64,000 bases of DNA from Vampirovibrionales bacterium (GCA_016712355.1 JADJRF010000005.1:2480001-2544000), one strand, 5' to 3'. Numbered from the stretch's first letter, positions 42,759 to 52,417 are shown. Made by a program: numbers and translations. Notes: generated by a model from the sequence alone, not told the origin.

Positions 42759-43608
42759 ATGTTCAATTTCAAGAAACACCGCGATTACCTGGATGGATGG
42801 CAGAGAGCGATGGCGACCGGTTTGATGACCGGTCGTCCTTTTAGCAGGCATACTTCCAGCCAGTACGTCCGGTATATGGTTCCTTTCCTCCAGAAGTATG
42901 GCAGTGTCTCCATCGAGAATTTGAAGGCCGAACTGTCAGCCGTCCCCACTGACCAGTTCTCCAAACGGAACAGTATCTTCCGGGCCGTCGTTTCCTTTGC
43001 CAAGTACCTTATCCAGGAAAACACCCTCCATCCCACCTTTCTGGACAAGGCCAAACCCTTCAAGCCAAAACGTCACCGGCCACCGGTACGCCATAGCGTG
43101 AAGGAAGGAGACATCCAGAAACTGATTAACGCTACCAAGAACCCCCTGGATCGCCTGATGATCATCCTCCTGGCCTCTACGGGCTTGCGGGCCTCGGAAG
43201 CCTGTGACCTGAAACTAGAAGATATCGACTTTGAGGAGCGGCGGCTTGTTGTCCGTTGCGGCAAGTGGGGGAAGGAACGCAAGGTTGGAATAGGAGAAGG
43301 GCTTCTGTTGGCCATTCAGAACTACTTAAAAACCCGCCCTGGCCTCAAGTCCTCCGATCAGCTTCTCCAGAACACGGCCAGAGAAGCGTTGGATCGAAAT
43401 GGCGTCTACCAGCGGCTCGAAAAATAGGGCGCAGGGTAGACGTTAAAGTCACACCCCACGCCCTACGCCGGGCCTTTGTCACCATCAATGTCCGAAACGG
43501 CGTTCCGTTGGTCTATCTCCAGATTGCCTGCGGCCACGGGGAGATTACCACTACCCGGTCTTACTGCCAGACCAGCGAAGAGGAAGTCATTGAGGCGATG
43601 AAGACTAG
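42759..43608 (+). pseudogene. Tyrosine recombinase (integrase 1), frameshifted
   Basis: The N-terminal SAM-like domain (SRHTSSQYVRYMVPFLQKYG) and the first half of the catalytic domain with the first Arg (TGLRASEACDLKLEDIDF) are in one frame to 43427. The second half (PHALRRAFVTINV, ACGHGEITTTRSYCQ with HxxR, H and nucleophile Tyr) is in another frame from ~43420. Adding one A to the five-A run at ~43417 restores it. The C-terminal few residues are cut by the IS5 at 43609. It is related to the integrase at 44450, which faces it. Confidence 0.8.
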
Positions 43609-43685
43609 GTGGTGTCGACATTCACACTTCCCCTAATTAGGAATCCGTGATCTACTATCCTTGTTGGTTATGCGAGGATAGAGAG

Positions 43686-44024
43686 ATGGAATTAACGGAT
43701 GAGCAGTGGGAGAAAATCAAGGACGCCCTGCCGGGGAAGGCCGGTGATCCGGGCAGAACGGCGTCGGACAATCGTTTGTTTGTGGAGGCCGTCTATTGGG
43801 TGGGCAGAAACGGAGGCCGCTGGCGGTCTTTACCACCGGAGTTCGGTAAATGGTATAGCGTGCACAAGCGTTTCTTACGCTGGGCTGAAAAGGGTGTATG
43901 GCAGATGATTTTCAATACACTGGCAGCAGATGCGGACACCGAATGGCCCATGGTTGATTCCACCATTATCCGGGCGCACCAATGCGCGGCAGGGGCAAAA
44001 AAAGCGCTGGTCCCCAAGCGTTAG
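43686..44024 (+). CDS. IS5-family transposase, first ORF
   Basis: 112 residues from the ATG at 43686. LTDEQWEKIKDALPGK is the typical DUF4096-type N-terminus of IS427 transposases, and WPMVDSTIIRAHQ holds the first catalytic Asp. Overlaps the second ORF; the two are fused by a programmed frameshift in the family. Confidence 0.88.
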   Translation: MELTDEQWEKIKDALPGKAGDPGRTASDNRLFVEAVYWVGRNGGRWRSLPPEFGKWYSVHKRFLRWAEKGVWQMIFNTLAADADTEWPMVDSTIIRAHQCAAGAKKALVPKR

Positions 44025-44430
44025 GGAGAAGCCGGGGAGGCTTTTCCACCAAGATTCATGCCACATGCGATAGTCACGGAAACCCGCTGCGCTTTATCCT
44101 GACTCCCGGCCAAGCATCTGACCACACACAAGCGCACGCTTTGCTCGCGGATCTTCCGGCAGAAGAGGCTATTCTGGCTGACAAAGGGTATGATTCGGAT
44201 GCTTTGGCAGACTCAATCTCAGAAATTGGAGTGCAGCGTGTGATTCCGCCCACAAAAACCGGAAAGAACAAAGAGAATACGATACCCATCTCTACAAAGA
44301 GCGCAACCAAATTGAGCGTCTGTTCAACAAGCTTAAAAACTTTCGACGTGTCGCTACCCGCTATGACAAGCTGGATATAGCCTTTTTGAGCTTTATTCAC
44401 CTAGCCGCTATCTACCTCTGGCTAAAATGA
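43982..44430 (+). pseudogene. IS5-family transposase, second ORF, frameshifted
   Basis: GRSRGGFSTKIHATCDSHGN and ILADKGYDSDAL (second Asp) are in frame, but at the five-A run near 44253 the frame breaks. One more A would give EYDTHLYKERNQIERLFNKL and the normal end to the TGA at 44428. The catalytic Glu lies in the part out of frame, so the element is inactive as sequenced. Confidence 0.8.
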
Positions 44431-44449
44431 ATGTCGACACTGCCTAGCT

Positions 44450-45280
44450 TTACCAATTTTTCATAGAATCCACGCGGTCTTGAGTCCGGCGGCGGTTATA
44501 GAGCATCGTGGTCAAAATGCTCTTATGTCCGCAAGCCTCCTGAACATCCTGGGGATTCCGTCCCATCGTGAGGTTGTAGGTCACAAAGCGGCTTCTCAGG
44601 GCGTGAGGATAGGCATAGACTCCGGCTTTTTTGGCTATCCGGGCTATCCGCTGATACAAGCCATCCCGTCGCATCGGATTTTCATATTTGTCTAAAAATA
44701 CGAAATCATACTTCACCTTGGGACGTTCCTTATCCAGGTAGCTCCGAATGGCAAGCGCCGTGTCATCGTTAAAGCCCAGGCTCCGAGCTTCATCATACTT
44801 GGCTTCGCCGACCCAAATCTCCTGCTTCTCCAGATCCACGTCTTCCAGTTTCAGTTTGCAACACTCACTGGCTCGGATGCCGGTGTTGGCCATCAGCATA
44901 ATCATGGCCCGTTCCTGGAGGGTCTTGGTAGCGGCGATCAGTTTGGGCAAGTCCTCTTCAGATACCACATGCTGCTTGGGGTTCGGATTGGGCTTTGGGG
45001 CAAAGTTCTTGTCCAAAGCCTTTTCGAGGAATTCCTTGTCCAAAGCCTCTTCCATTACCAGATACTTGGCAAAGGACACGAAGGAACGGTACAAGCCCCG
45101 CCGCCGTTCCGGGAGATCCGCCGGGCATTCGGCCAGTTCGCTCTTGACCCGGCTAAAGGTCAGAAGCTTGTACTTGGCCAGGTACTTCTTGATATAGGAC
45201 TCATACGAGTTCAGAGTATTCTCAGCGTAGGCCCGCCGTCCCAACAGACCAGCCTTGGCTGCCTTACGCCAGCCTGCCAC
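44450..45280 (-). CDS. Tyrosine recombinase (integrase 2) next to attR
   Basis: 276 residues from a GTG at 45280. The catalytic set is complete: Arg in NTGIRASECCKLKLEDVDL, PHALRSRFVTYNL (HxxR), EACGHKSILTTMLYNRR (His and nucleophile Tyr). The N-terminal domain has NTLNSYESYIKKYLAKYKLL. It lies ~400 bases from the 3' tRNA-Ile fragment and is the likely enzyme that moved the island. The frame is open upstream of the GTG into the HTH gene; see that entry. Confidence 0.9.
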   Translation of the reverse strand: MAGWRKAAKAGLLGRRAYAENTLNSYESYIKKYLAKYKLLTFSRVKSELAECPADLPERRRGLYRSFVSFAKYLVMEEALDKEFLEKALDKNFAPKPNPNPKQHVVSEEDLPKLIAATKTLQERAMIMLMANTGIRASECCKLKLEDVDLEKQEIWVGEAKYDEARSLGFNDDTALAIRSYLDKERPKVKYDFVFLDKYENPMRRDGLYQRIARIAKKAGVYAYPHALRSRFVTYNLTMGRNPQDVQEACGHKSILTTMLYNRRRTQDRVDSMKNW

Positions 45281-45575
45281 GTAGGGAGTATGGTCTTGAA
45301 TCCCTATCTGTTTTTTTTCGCAGCCTCATCTCTTCCAGGGCGGCTTGCCCTTGAAGGTAGACCTCGACGGCTTGCTGATGGATCTGATAGGTGATGATCC
45401 CGTTATACACCCTGGGTGTGGCCATCAGCTTTCCGCTCTTGCACCACTCTAAAACGGTTTTCCTGGTTTTACCCAGGACTTGAGAAACCTCGGAAACGGT
45501 CAAAAATGCCCCCGAAAAACTACTCACTTTGTACTCACTTTTGGAGTTTTTCGGGTCTTTTTTGTCATACGTCAT
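45264..45575 (-). CDS. Helix-turn-helix protein, probable excisionase-type partner
   Basis: 103 residues with AAGGAG before the ATG at 45575. LTVSEVSQVLGKTRKTVLEW then CKSGKLMATPRVYNGIITYQ is a MerR/excisionase-type winged HTH. It overlaps the integrase by 17 bases. An eight-A run (around 45310) lies in the overlap zone; one A fewer would fuse the two into a single HTH-integrase protein (…RLRKKQIGIQDHTPYVAGW…). Either a two-gene unit or a slippage fusion. Confidence 0.65.
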   Translation of the reverse strand: MTYDKKDPKNSKSEYKVSSFSGAFLTVSEVSQVLGKTRKTVLEWCKSGKLMATPRVYNGIITYQIHQQAVEVYLQGQAALEEMRLRKKTDRDSRPYSLRGRLA

Positions 45576-45797
45576 ATATAATCTCCTTCTGTATTCTAAC
45601 AGCGGAGATCGTTATGGCGCTTGGTTTTTAGGCGATCCTACCTTATTGATTGTTACAATAATAACATGGCTGATAAGGGTGAGGTCCGGTGTTCGAGTCA
45701 CCGCAGGCCCACCATTTTCTCACAACGATTCTTCAAAAAGTATAGCCAAAAGAATCGACCAAAAAAATCACCAACTACTCAGTTGGCACTCACTTTT
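45522..45797. repeat. Right-side ACTCA(C/G)TTTT repeats
   Basis: ACTCACTTTG at 45522, ACTCACTTTT at 45533, ACTCAGTTGG at 45777 and ACTCACTTTT at 45788, bracketing the 3' tRNA fragment. Counterparts of the left-end repeats. The two at 45777-45797 lie outside the proposed island, in a stretch that resembles its left end, which suggests stacked related elements. Confidence 0.5.
45670..45714 (+). other. attR: 3' half of tRNA-Ile
   Basis: Identical to the last 45 bases of tRNA-Ile(GAT), from the anticodon loop CTGATAA through CCA. Pairs with the 5' half at 22874-22912. The left neighbour sequence (ACAATAATAACATGG) is unrelated to tRNA, so the boundary is exact. Confidence 0.88.
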
Positions 45798-45809
45798 AAA
45801 ACCCTTAAA

Positions 45810-45831
45810 AGCTCCTCATTGAGGGGCTTTT
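45810..45831 (+). terminator. Rho-independent terminator beyond attR
   Basis: AGCTCCTC/GAGGGGCT stem, ATT loop, TTTT tail; a near copy of the terminator after the complete tRNA-Ile at 23251. Confidence 0.7.
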
Positions 45832-45940
45832 ACCGTTTATGAGATGATGTTTTATACTCTGTACCCTTGATGATAAAATCATGACCTTACGCAGTTGTTT
45901 TTGGCCCTAATTCATCTTCTGGCCGGTAGGAGCTTTACAA

Positions 45941-47904
45941 ATGACAATGGAGGCAGAGCTAAAGGGGCTTCTTCCTATCTATGAAGAGGCCGTCAAGAAA
46001 GACCCCTACTTGCCGATTATTGAAGCCATTACCAATGCCTTTGACTCGATTATCAAGGCAAACCCAAGCAATAAGACCGTTAGGGTTTCGTTTGTCACGA
46101 ATCAAAGCTCTTTGCTTGTCGGACAGGTGGCCCAACAAATAGATGAGATTGTTATTGAGGATTGTGGAACCGGCTTTGATGACGGGAATGCAATCTCATT
46201 CAAGAGAGTAGGCAGTACCCATAAGGAAGATATGGGTTGCAAAGGAATGGGGCGTTTAAGTTGGCTCTGCTGTTTTAAGCGTGTGGTGATTGAAAGCACC
46301 TACAAGCATGGAGAGACTTTGCGTTATAGGGAGTTACACTTCTCCCTGGACAAGGAAGTAGAAGAAAAAGAAAAACAAACCCGCTGACCCTAAAGCTACT
46401 CAGCCTAGAACGAAAGTAAGGCTGTTGGAGCCTCTTACCAATATTTATGATGATAAAAGGCTGTCTATCAGCTTTGTGAACCAAATCAAACGGGTATTTG
46501 TCCCGTATCTCATCCAGCACCAGAATTTGTCCATTTATGTCGATATGGTGGACGGGCAATCTGAAACGATTGATTATGCAAATTTGAACATTAAATCTTT
46601 GCCCACTCAACCTCTAAACGAGGTTGATTTTACGGTTTATTGTTTGAGTAGTGATATAAAACTTACCAGTGCTCACCATGCATACAATCTGTGTGGGGAT
46701 AATCGGGTTGTTAAGTCCGAGAGTTTGGATATCTACCCCAATGAAAAGCTGGCTGTGGATGGTCAAAACCCTGCCTATCTTTATTTTTTCATTATTAGCG
46801 ACTATTTGAATGAGCGGGTTTCAACGACTAGAGATTCTTTCAAGATTTTAGAGAAGCGCCCTTCTCTCGAACTGGAACCAGAAGCGCTTTATATGGAAGA
46901 GATTAAGAATCACATTATTGAGATAGCCAATGCTTATGCTCAGCAACACATCGAAGAGGCCAACAACAAAAAGAACACAGTGATTCAAGAAGTGATTCAG
47001 GAGTATCCGCATCTTGCCAAAAGTGTTGAGACCCTTAACCCTAAAATCGGGTATGGACATACCAAGGAAAAAATCATTATTGAGGCTGTAACAGAACAAG
47101 CTAGACATGCAGAACAGGTGAAAAAGCAACTTTTGGAAGCTGCTCAAAAACCTCTCTCCAAGGCAACCGACGCAGAAAAAGAGAATCTGGCTAAAACCAT
47201 TGCTGAAGTCACTCATGAGAATTCATTACAACTAGGCCATTATATGGCTTATAGAAAGGTCGTTTTAGACCTTTTTAGACAAATATCTACAATATCAAGA
47301 TGACACGGGAACTTTCCCTCTGGAAGAACATTTGCACCAGATCATTTGTCCAATGAGGGAAAGCCATGAAACGCTTACCTCGCATGAGCATAACTTATGG
47401 CTGTTAGATGATCGGTTGATGCTCCTAAAAGAGTTTTATTCGGATTGCTCCTTGGCCAGTGCTGGCAAGGCTGATTCGAGAAAAGAAGCCGATATCTTAT
47501 TTGAAAAACCTCTTGTTGTGGCTGAGTCCAAAAGCGCAAATACGCTAAATAATGTTGCAGTGGTTGAATTTAAAAGACCCGGCAGGGAAATCACAAAAGG
47601 GGATGAGCTTAAAGAGGTGATAACCAAATATGTTGATCCCCTTCAGAACGGAAAATATACCCATAAAGGACAACAGTTAAAAAAGGCAGATAGAATTACC
47701 CATGCCTATACTGTCCTTACCTTGACGGACGGAACCCGAAACACCCTAGAAAACTATGAAGGCTATAAGCCGTCCTGCAACCGAGATGCCTTCAGCCGTC
47801 CTTATGAAGGCTTTAACTGTATTCACTATGTTGTGGATTGGGCAAGGCTGATTCAAGATGCAAAAGACCGGCATGAATTTTTCTTTCAAAAGCTAAATGC
47901 CTAA
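45941..47904 (+). pseudogene. GHKL ATPase fused to PD-(D/E)XK-like nuclease, two frameshifts
   Basis: Three successive frames (45941-46387, ~46362-47303, ~47272-47904) read as one protein of ~653 residues if one A is removed from the A runs near 46366-46375 and one T from the T run at 47272-47276. N-terminus: Hsp90/MutL-type ATPase with EAITNAFDSI (N box), IEDCGTGFD (G1) and GCKGMGRLSW (G2). C-terminus: ADILFEKPLV ... NNVAVVEFKRPGR, a D...ExK nuclease-like core. Probably a defence or DNA-processing protein. AGGAG lies ten bases before the ATG. Confidence 0.7.
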
Positions 47905-47976
47905 AGCAAAATTTTTATTTCGATCAAAATATGGGTAGTCACGCTCCCAATATCACGGCTTTTTTTAAAATTAGGA

Positions 47977-48079
47977 TCAAACATCCATCCAAGTGTCGCT
48001 TTTCGGCTTGTGACCTATTACGTGATCCATGAAATTTTCCAGGGCATCCTTGAGACGGCGTTCCTTTTCGTCTGCAATG
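47977..48079 (-). pseudogene. Second podovirus terminase C-terminal relic
   Basis: The last ~33 residues read ADEKERRLKDALENFMDHVI then GHKPKSDTWMDV and stop, closely matching the end of the terminase remnant at 24088 but clearly diverged. Cut at 48080 by the hybrid IS3. Evidence of a second, related T7-like prophage. Confidence 0.7.
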
Positions 48080-48140
48080 TGACTGCCCCCCTAGAATTGA
48101 TCCAAATAAAACCAGAGAGTGGGATCATAACACAGCCTGT

Positions 48141-48995
48141 TTAATGGCAGCCTGATTGTGGAGAAGGCCTGGTATTCGTAGAATACCAGGCGGCGGCGAA
48201 CTGTTCGGGGGTCCAGTATCTCAGGGCGCTGTGAGGTCGCTCGGTATTGTAATGCTCACGCCACATCTCAATAACGTTCTGAGCCTCTCGCAAGCTGCCC
48301 CACCACTCGGCATTTAAACATTAGTCCCGAAATCGACCGTTGAAGCTTTCATACTTGCCGTTTTGCCACGGGCTGCCCGGCTCAATAAAGAGCGACTGCG
48401 TGTGCTGCGTCTGTAGCCAGCTTTGCAGGCAACAGGCGACAAATTCCGACCCGTTGTCGCTGCGTAGATACCGGGGAATCCCGTAACCCCTAAACAACGT
48501 CTGCAATGTCAGGCGCACATCCTCGCCCCTGAGAGAACGTTCCACGCGAATGCACAGGGACTGGCGCGTAAATTCATCCAGCACCGTCAATAGCCGGATA
48601 CGGCCGCCAGAAGTCAGGCGGTCCTGCACAAAATCAACCGTCCATACGTGATTTGGCGCAACGGCCTGCTCGGGCGACTGAACGCCTTGGCCGCGTTTGC
48701 GTTTTTTCGCTTTCTTTCTCACTTGCAGGCCTTTCTCGCCCCGGATCCACCGCACCCGCTTCACGTTGATGGTCCAGCCTTCCTGCTTCACCAGTATGGC
48801 ATGAATCCGGCGGTAGCCAAACCTCGCAAAGCGATTGGACAGACGCAGGATTGCCTGACGCAGGGATTCATTCCTGGCGCCTGGCAAGGAACAGGCGGTG
48901 TGCCGCCGCACGCTCAATAGCCGGGCGCATTGGCGTTTCGACAACTTGTATTTCTCTGCGCGCAGGCAATGAAACAGAATCCGGCGACGGGAAGG
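48141..48995 (-). pseudogene. Hybrid IS3 OrfB with nonsense codon
   Basis: Intact to SFNGRFRD, then TAA replaces the expected Glu codon at 48321-48323. The frame continues beyond it as CLNAEWWGSLREAQNVIEMW and HYNTERPHSALRYW to a TAA at 48141. Two of the three DDE residues are present, with the Glu region intact before the stop, but the C-terminal helix is lost. Confidence 0.75.
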
Positions 48996-48997
48996 CC

Positions 48998-49213
48998 CTA
49001 GAGCTTTTTTAGCACATCCTGCAACGCATCCAATTCCAGCGTGCGCTCACTCAACAGCCTTTTCAGTCGAGAATTCTCTGCTTCCAGAATCCGTAAACGC
49101 CTAGCTTGCGAGATGCCAAGCTCCCGACAGACACCTTCGACCGTCTTCTGACCGCTTTCCTGTGTCCGTAATGCAGTAATAACCTGCTCTTCCGTGAATC
49201 GGCTCGTTTTCAT
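48998..49213 (-). pseudogene. IS3 OrfA with internal deletion
   Basis: 71 residues versus 88 in element B. The HTH ends at ELGISQA and resumes at RRLRILEAEN, so the segment ATFYKWKKKYGNLSILEA is missing. The recognition helix is disrupted. Confidence 0.8.
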
Positions 49214-49289
49214 TCCAAACACTCCTTTCAAAAGATTGAAGAACAAAATCCTCTACTTTTGAACGGTCCCCATTTCTGGGCTCAGGTCA

Positions 49290-51591
49290 ACTTTTACTTA
49301 CAACGCCAAGGGACAAACGCTGACGCGCGTCAATGCGCTGGGCAAGACCACCAGCTATACCTATAACGCTCATAACGAACTGGCGACGATCACGGACCCT
49401 CTGGGCCATGTGACGACGTTTGCTTATGACAATCGGGGCAACCTGACGAGCGTGACGGACCCCAGGCAGAATGTGACGACGTTCGCTTATGACGTTTTGA
49501 ACCGGCTGACCAGCGTCACCAATCCGTTGAATCAAGCGACCACTTACACTTATGACAACAACAGTAACCTGTTAACGGTGACAGACGCCAGTAATCACAC
49601 GACGACCTACGCTTACGACAGCCGGGATCGCGTGACCAGCGTCAATAATCCGTTGAATCAAACCACGACCTACGCTTACGACAAGCAGGACCGTATGGTA
49701 AGCGCGACGGATCCCAAGTCGCAGACCACCACGTATGAATACGACGCGGCAGGTCGATTAAACTGGGTCAATTACAATGGCCAGAAAATTTATGCGATGT
49801 CTTACGACGCAAACGACGAGTTGCTGTCCATCGCAGACGGTTCGGGGACATGGGGGTACAGTTACGACGTAATGGGGCGGGTCAGCAATATGACGTCGCC
49901 TCAAGGCAGTGTGAGCTATACGTACAATGCCGACGGCCTGGCGACGAGTATGAGCGCGACGGGTTATCCCAGCGTCACGTATGGTTACAACCTCTTAGAC
50001 CAGTTGACCAGCGTCACGCAGAATAATCAAATTTATACCTATCAATACGACGCAGTCGGTCGACGGATTAATTTGTCACGTCCCAATGGGGTCAATACGT
50101 ACTATTACTATGACGATGCGGACCGATTGACGGCACTCATCCACAAAAAGATGGCGGCGCGCAGGAAAACAATGAGTATGGCTACGATAACAATGGCAAT
50201 ATCACGCAATACAGCCGCTACCTGTACGGCGCATCCGACAAAATGGTGCGTAACTACAGCTACGACGCACTCAACCGTCTCACGCATGTAGATGGCCTGG
50301 GCATTATCTTCGGCGCCAGCAGCTTTGCCAATCAGACGGCCAAAGACAGCGCCATTAACTGGCTGACGCAAGCCCAGCAAACCAGCAACCCGGCCTTGCG
50401 CGAAACCTATCTCCTAAATGCCGAGAATTTGGGGGCGTCACTGCCAGAAACCGCGACGTGGACGTTTGATCCAGTAGGCAATATTGCCAGTAAAGCCGTG
50501 CGCAAGCACTTGGGTGGAACGGACACCACCACCTACGCCCACAACGCCGCCGACCGGCTCACGACGCTGACGCCGCCCGTGGGCTCGGCCATTACCTTCA
50601 CCTACGACGCCAACGGCAACATGACCGGCGACTCCACAGGCCGCACGCTGACATGGAATGCGCTGGATCAGCTCACCGCCTTGAATAAAACCGGCGTTAA
50701 TGCTACCTTTGCCTACGATCCCTTAGGCCGAAGAGTGAGTTTTGTGAAGAACAGCCAAACGAAAACCTATTTCTACGATGGGCTGGACTTGCTCAGCGAT
50801 GGCGCTAATCAGTTCCTGAACGGCGCAGGCATTGACGAACCGCTGACCATTACCACCGGCTCAACGACGCAGGCGTATTTAGGCGATCACTTGGGGATCC
50901 ACTGCGTGGCTCAGTGATGCGAATGGCGCGTTCCAGACGCGGTACGATTATTCGAGCTATGGCAGGCTGGAAGGCAGCCTGCCGAATCCGTCGGCGACGA
51001 ATAGCCTGACTTACACGGCTCGTGAAGACGACGGCACCGGCTTGATGTATTATCGCGCGCGGTATTACGATCCAAGTCTGGAGCGGTTTATTTCCGACGA
51101 CCCGCTGGGTGATGGGCAGCGGTATGTCGAGGGGAATTCGGTGGCCCTCAAAGACCCACTTGGGCTAGGGCCGAAAGGGAGCAGCTCAAGGTGCCGCTAC
51201 TGGCACGGCATTGGGAGCCGCCCTCGGAGCACTAGCAGGCGGCGGCGGGGGCGCTGCGGCATGTTCGTGGTCTGGACCCGGCGCTGCTGTGTGTGGCGGA
51301 TATGGAGCGCAGAATGGAATTATACTGGGCGCTGCTGGGGGCGCCTCCCTTGGGGCAATTTTCGGCAGCTTCCTCGAAGATCATTGGGGAGAGATTTCTT
51401 CTGCCCCTTGTACTGTCTCCTCGAATCAAAACAATAATATAGACCATTGTGATTTTCAAAAAGAACTCGATGATGCTCAATGTAGACGCCTTCCAAATAA
51501 ATCAGCCAGATATAGGTGTTTCGAATCTGCGAATGTTCGTTATGGGGCTTGTCGCACAAGAAAGCCACTTCCCCCATTGGTATTATGGTAA
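49290..51591 (+). pseudogene. Rhs/YD-repeat protein, 5'-truncated, with glycine-rich tip
   Basis: Begins at the IS edge in mid-repeat (TFTYNAKGQTLTRVNALGKT). At least nine ~21-residue YD repeats (TTTYAYDNRGNLTSVTDP type) lead to the Rhs core (LTYTAREDDGTGLMYYRARY, then DPS.E.FISDDPLGDGQRYV). The tip is a glycine-zipper-like segment (GAALGALAGGGGGAAAC...) ending CRRLPNKSARYRCFESANVR with PLPPLVLW, as in many Rhs C-termini. Frame breaks at ~50151 (one A short), ~50893 (one G extra) and ~51175 (one base extra). The N-terminal carrier region is missing. Polymorphic toxin remnant. Confidence 0.75.
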
Positions 51592-51607
51592 TTTGAAATG
51601 AGGCTTT

Positions 51608-51856
51608 ATGATAATCTTTGTCAAAGATGTTTTAACTGTTAGATATGAGAAGGATATCAATTCAGTTTGCATATACGATCACAGATATAATGAAGAAACT
51701 GATGAAACCATGGAGGCTTTATACGCTCAATTTAGGCTTTTTAAGCTTGAGCAGGCAGAGATTGGAGAAGCCTGTCGTGCTGTAGGTGAAGCTGTTTTAA
51801 TGCGAATACCGTCAATACTTAATGTTCTTTTCCCCATTCAAGATGATGAAAGTTAA
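51608..51856 (+). CDS. Small acidic protein, candidate immunity to first Rhs tip
   Basis: 82 residues, soluble and acidic, starting 17 bases after the Rhs tip. No family recognised. Position directly after an Rhs C-terminus is where immunity genes lie. AT-rich compared with the Rhs core. Confidence 0.5.
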   Translation: MIIFVKDVLTVRYEKDINSVCIYDHRYNEETDETMEALYAQFRLFKLEQAEIGEACRAVGEAVLMRIPSILNVLFPIQDDES

Positions 51857-51987
51857 GCGTTAATTTTTACTTTCACTTCCCCCCAAGATATGCAGGAACT
51901 CCAAACAATAAAATAAAAAAATATACCCCCAAGCCAAACAAGCCTTTGGGCGGCTCGGAAAGCTTTGTGAAATAAGTGAGAATAAAC

Positions 51988-52344
51988 ATGAAAAATTCTG
52001 CTTTTTTAGCTGTAATATTATTTACTCTCATGTTGTTTCTAGAGCCGTTTGGAAACAGCTCTAGCCCTGAGCTATTTAATGAAAGCCTCTTTAAAGGGAA
52101 GGGATATGCCCCTTCAGATGGTTTTATTCCAAATAAAGAAACAGCCATAGAAATAGCTGAAATAATATTAGCTCAAGTTTATGGAAAAGAGATGATTTCT
52201 TCAGAAAGGCCGTTTCATGCCATTCTAAATGACGACGTCTGGCAGATCAAAGGCACATTAAAAAAAGGGGCGCTTAGGGGAGTCGCTTATATTTATTTGT
52301 CAAAGAGCACAGGCCAGATTCTTAAGATGATACATACCCAATAA
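51988..52344 (+). CDS. NTF2-fold immunity protein, probably exported
   Basis: 118 residues from the ATG at 51988; an earlier start at 51976 is possible. An N-terminal hydrophobic helix (residues ~5-20) looks like a signal or anchor. FIPNKETAIEIAEIILAQVY, ILNDDVWQIKGTLKKGALRG and YIYLSKSTGQILKMIHTQ match the NTF2-like immunity family of polymorphic toxin systems. It should neutralise an Rhs toxin; the partner could be the tip just upstream or one that has been lost. Confidence 0.7.
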   Translation: MKNSAFLAVILFTLMLFLEPFGNSSSPELFNESLFKGKGYAPSDGFIPNKETAIEIAEIILAQVYGKEMISSERPFHAILNDDVWQIKGTLKKGALRGVAYIYLSKSTGQILKMIHTQ

Positions 52345-52417
52345 TAAATAATATTAGGACTTTTTCGGACTTTATGAATAATAATCAGACCAAAGCCTAT
52401 TTCTACGACGGGCTTGA

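Larger units (their letters stand above)
43609..44443 (+). mobile_element. IS5-family (IS427 group) element, 835 bp
   Basis: Terminal inverted repeats GTGGTGTCGACATTCA and (inverted) GCAGTGTCGACATTCA; CTAG on both sides (43605-43608, 44444-44447), the usual YTAR target of this group. Two overlapping transposase ORFs inside. Inserted at the 3' ends of the two convergent integrase genes. Confidence 0.88.
48080..49289 (-). mobile_element. Hybrid, inactive IS3-family element (1210 bp)
   Basis: The 5' side (right, from 49289, TGACCTGAG) is nearly identical to element B. Left of ~48330, the last 60 codons of orfB and the terminal sequence (TGACTGCCCCCCTAGAATTG at 48080) belong to a different IS3 relative. 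orfA has a 17-codon deletion and orfB an in-frame stop. No matching target duplication, so it probably arose by recombination or deletion; it truncates both the terminase relic and the Rhs gene. Confidence 0.75.

Noticed and set aside
49290..50140. Periodic ~63-base pattern considered as a DNA tandem repeat
   Set aside because: The period equals the 21-residue YD repeat of Rhs proteins; it is protein-level repetition.
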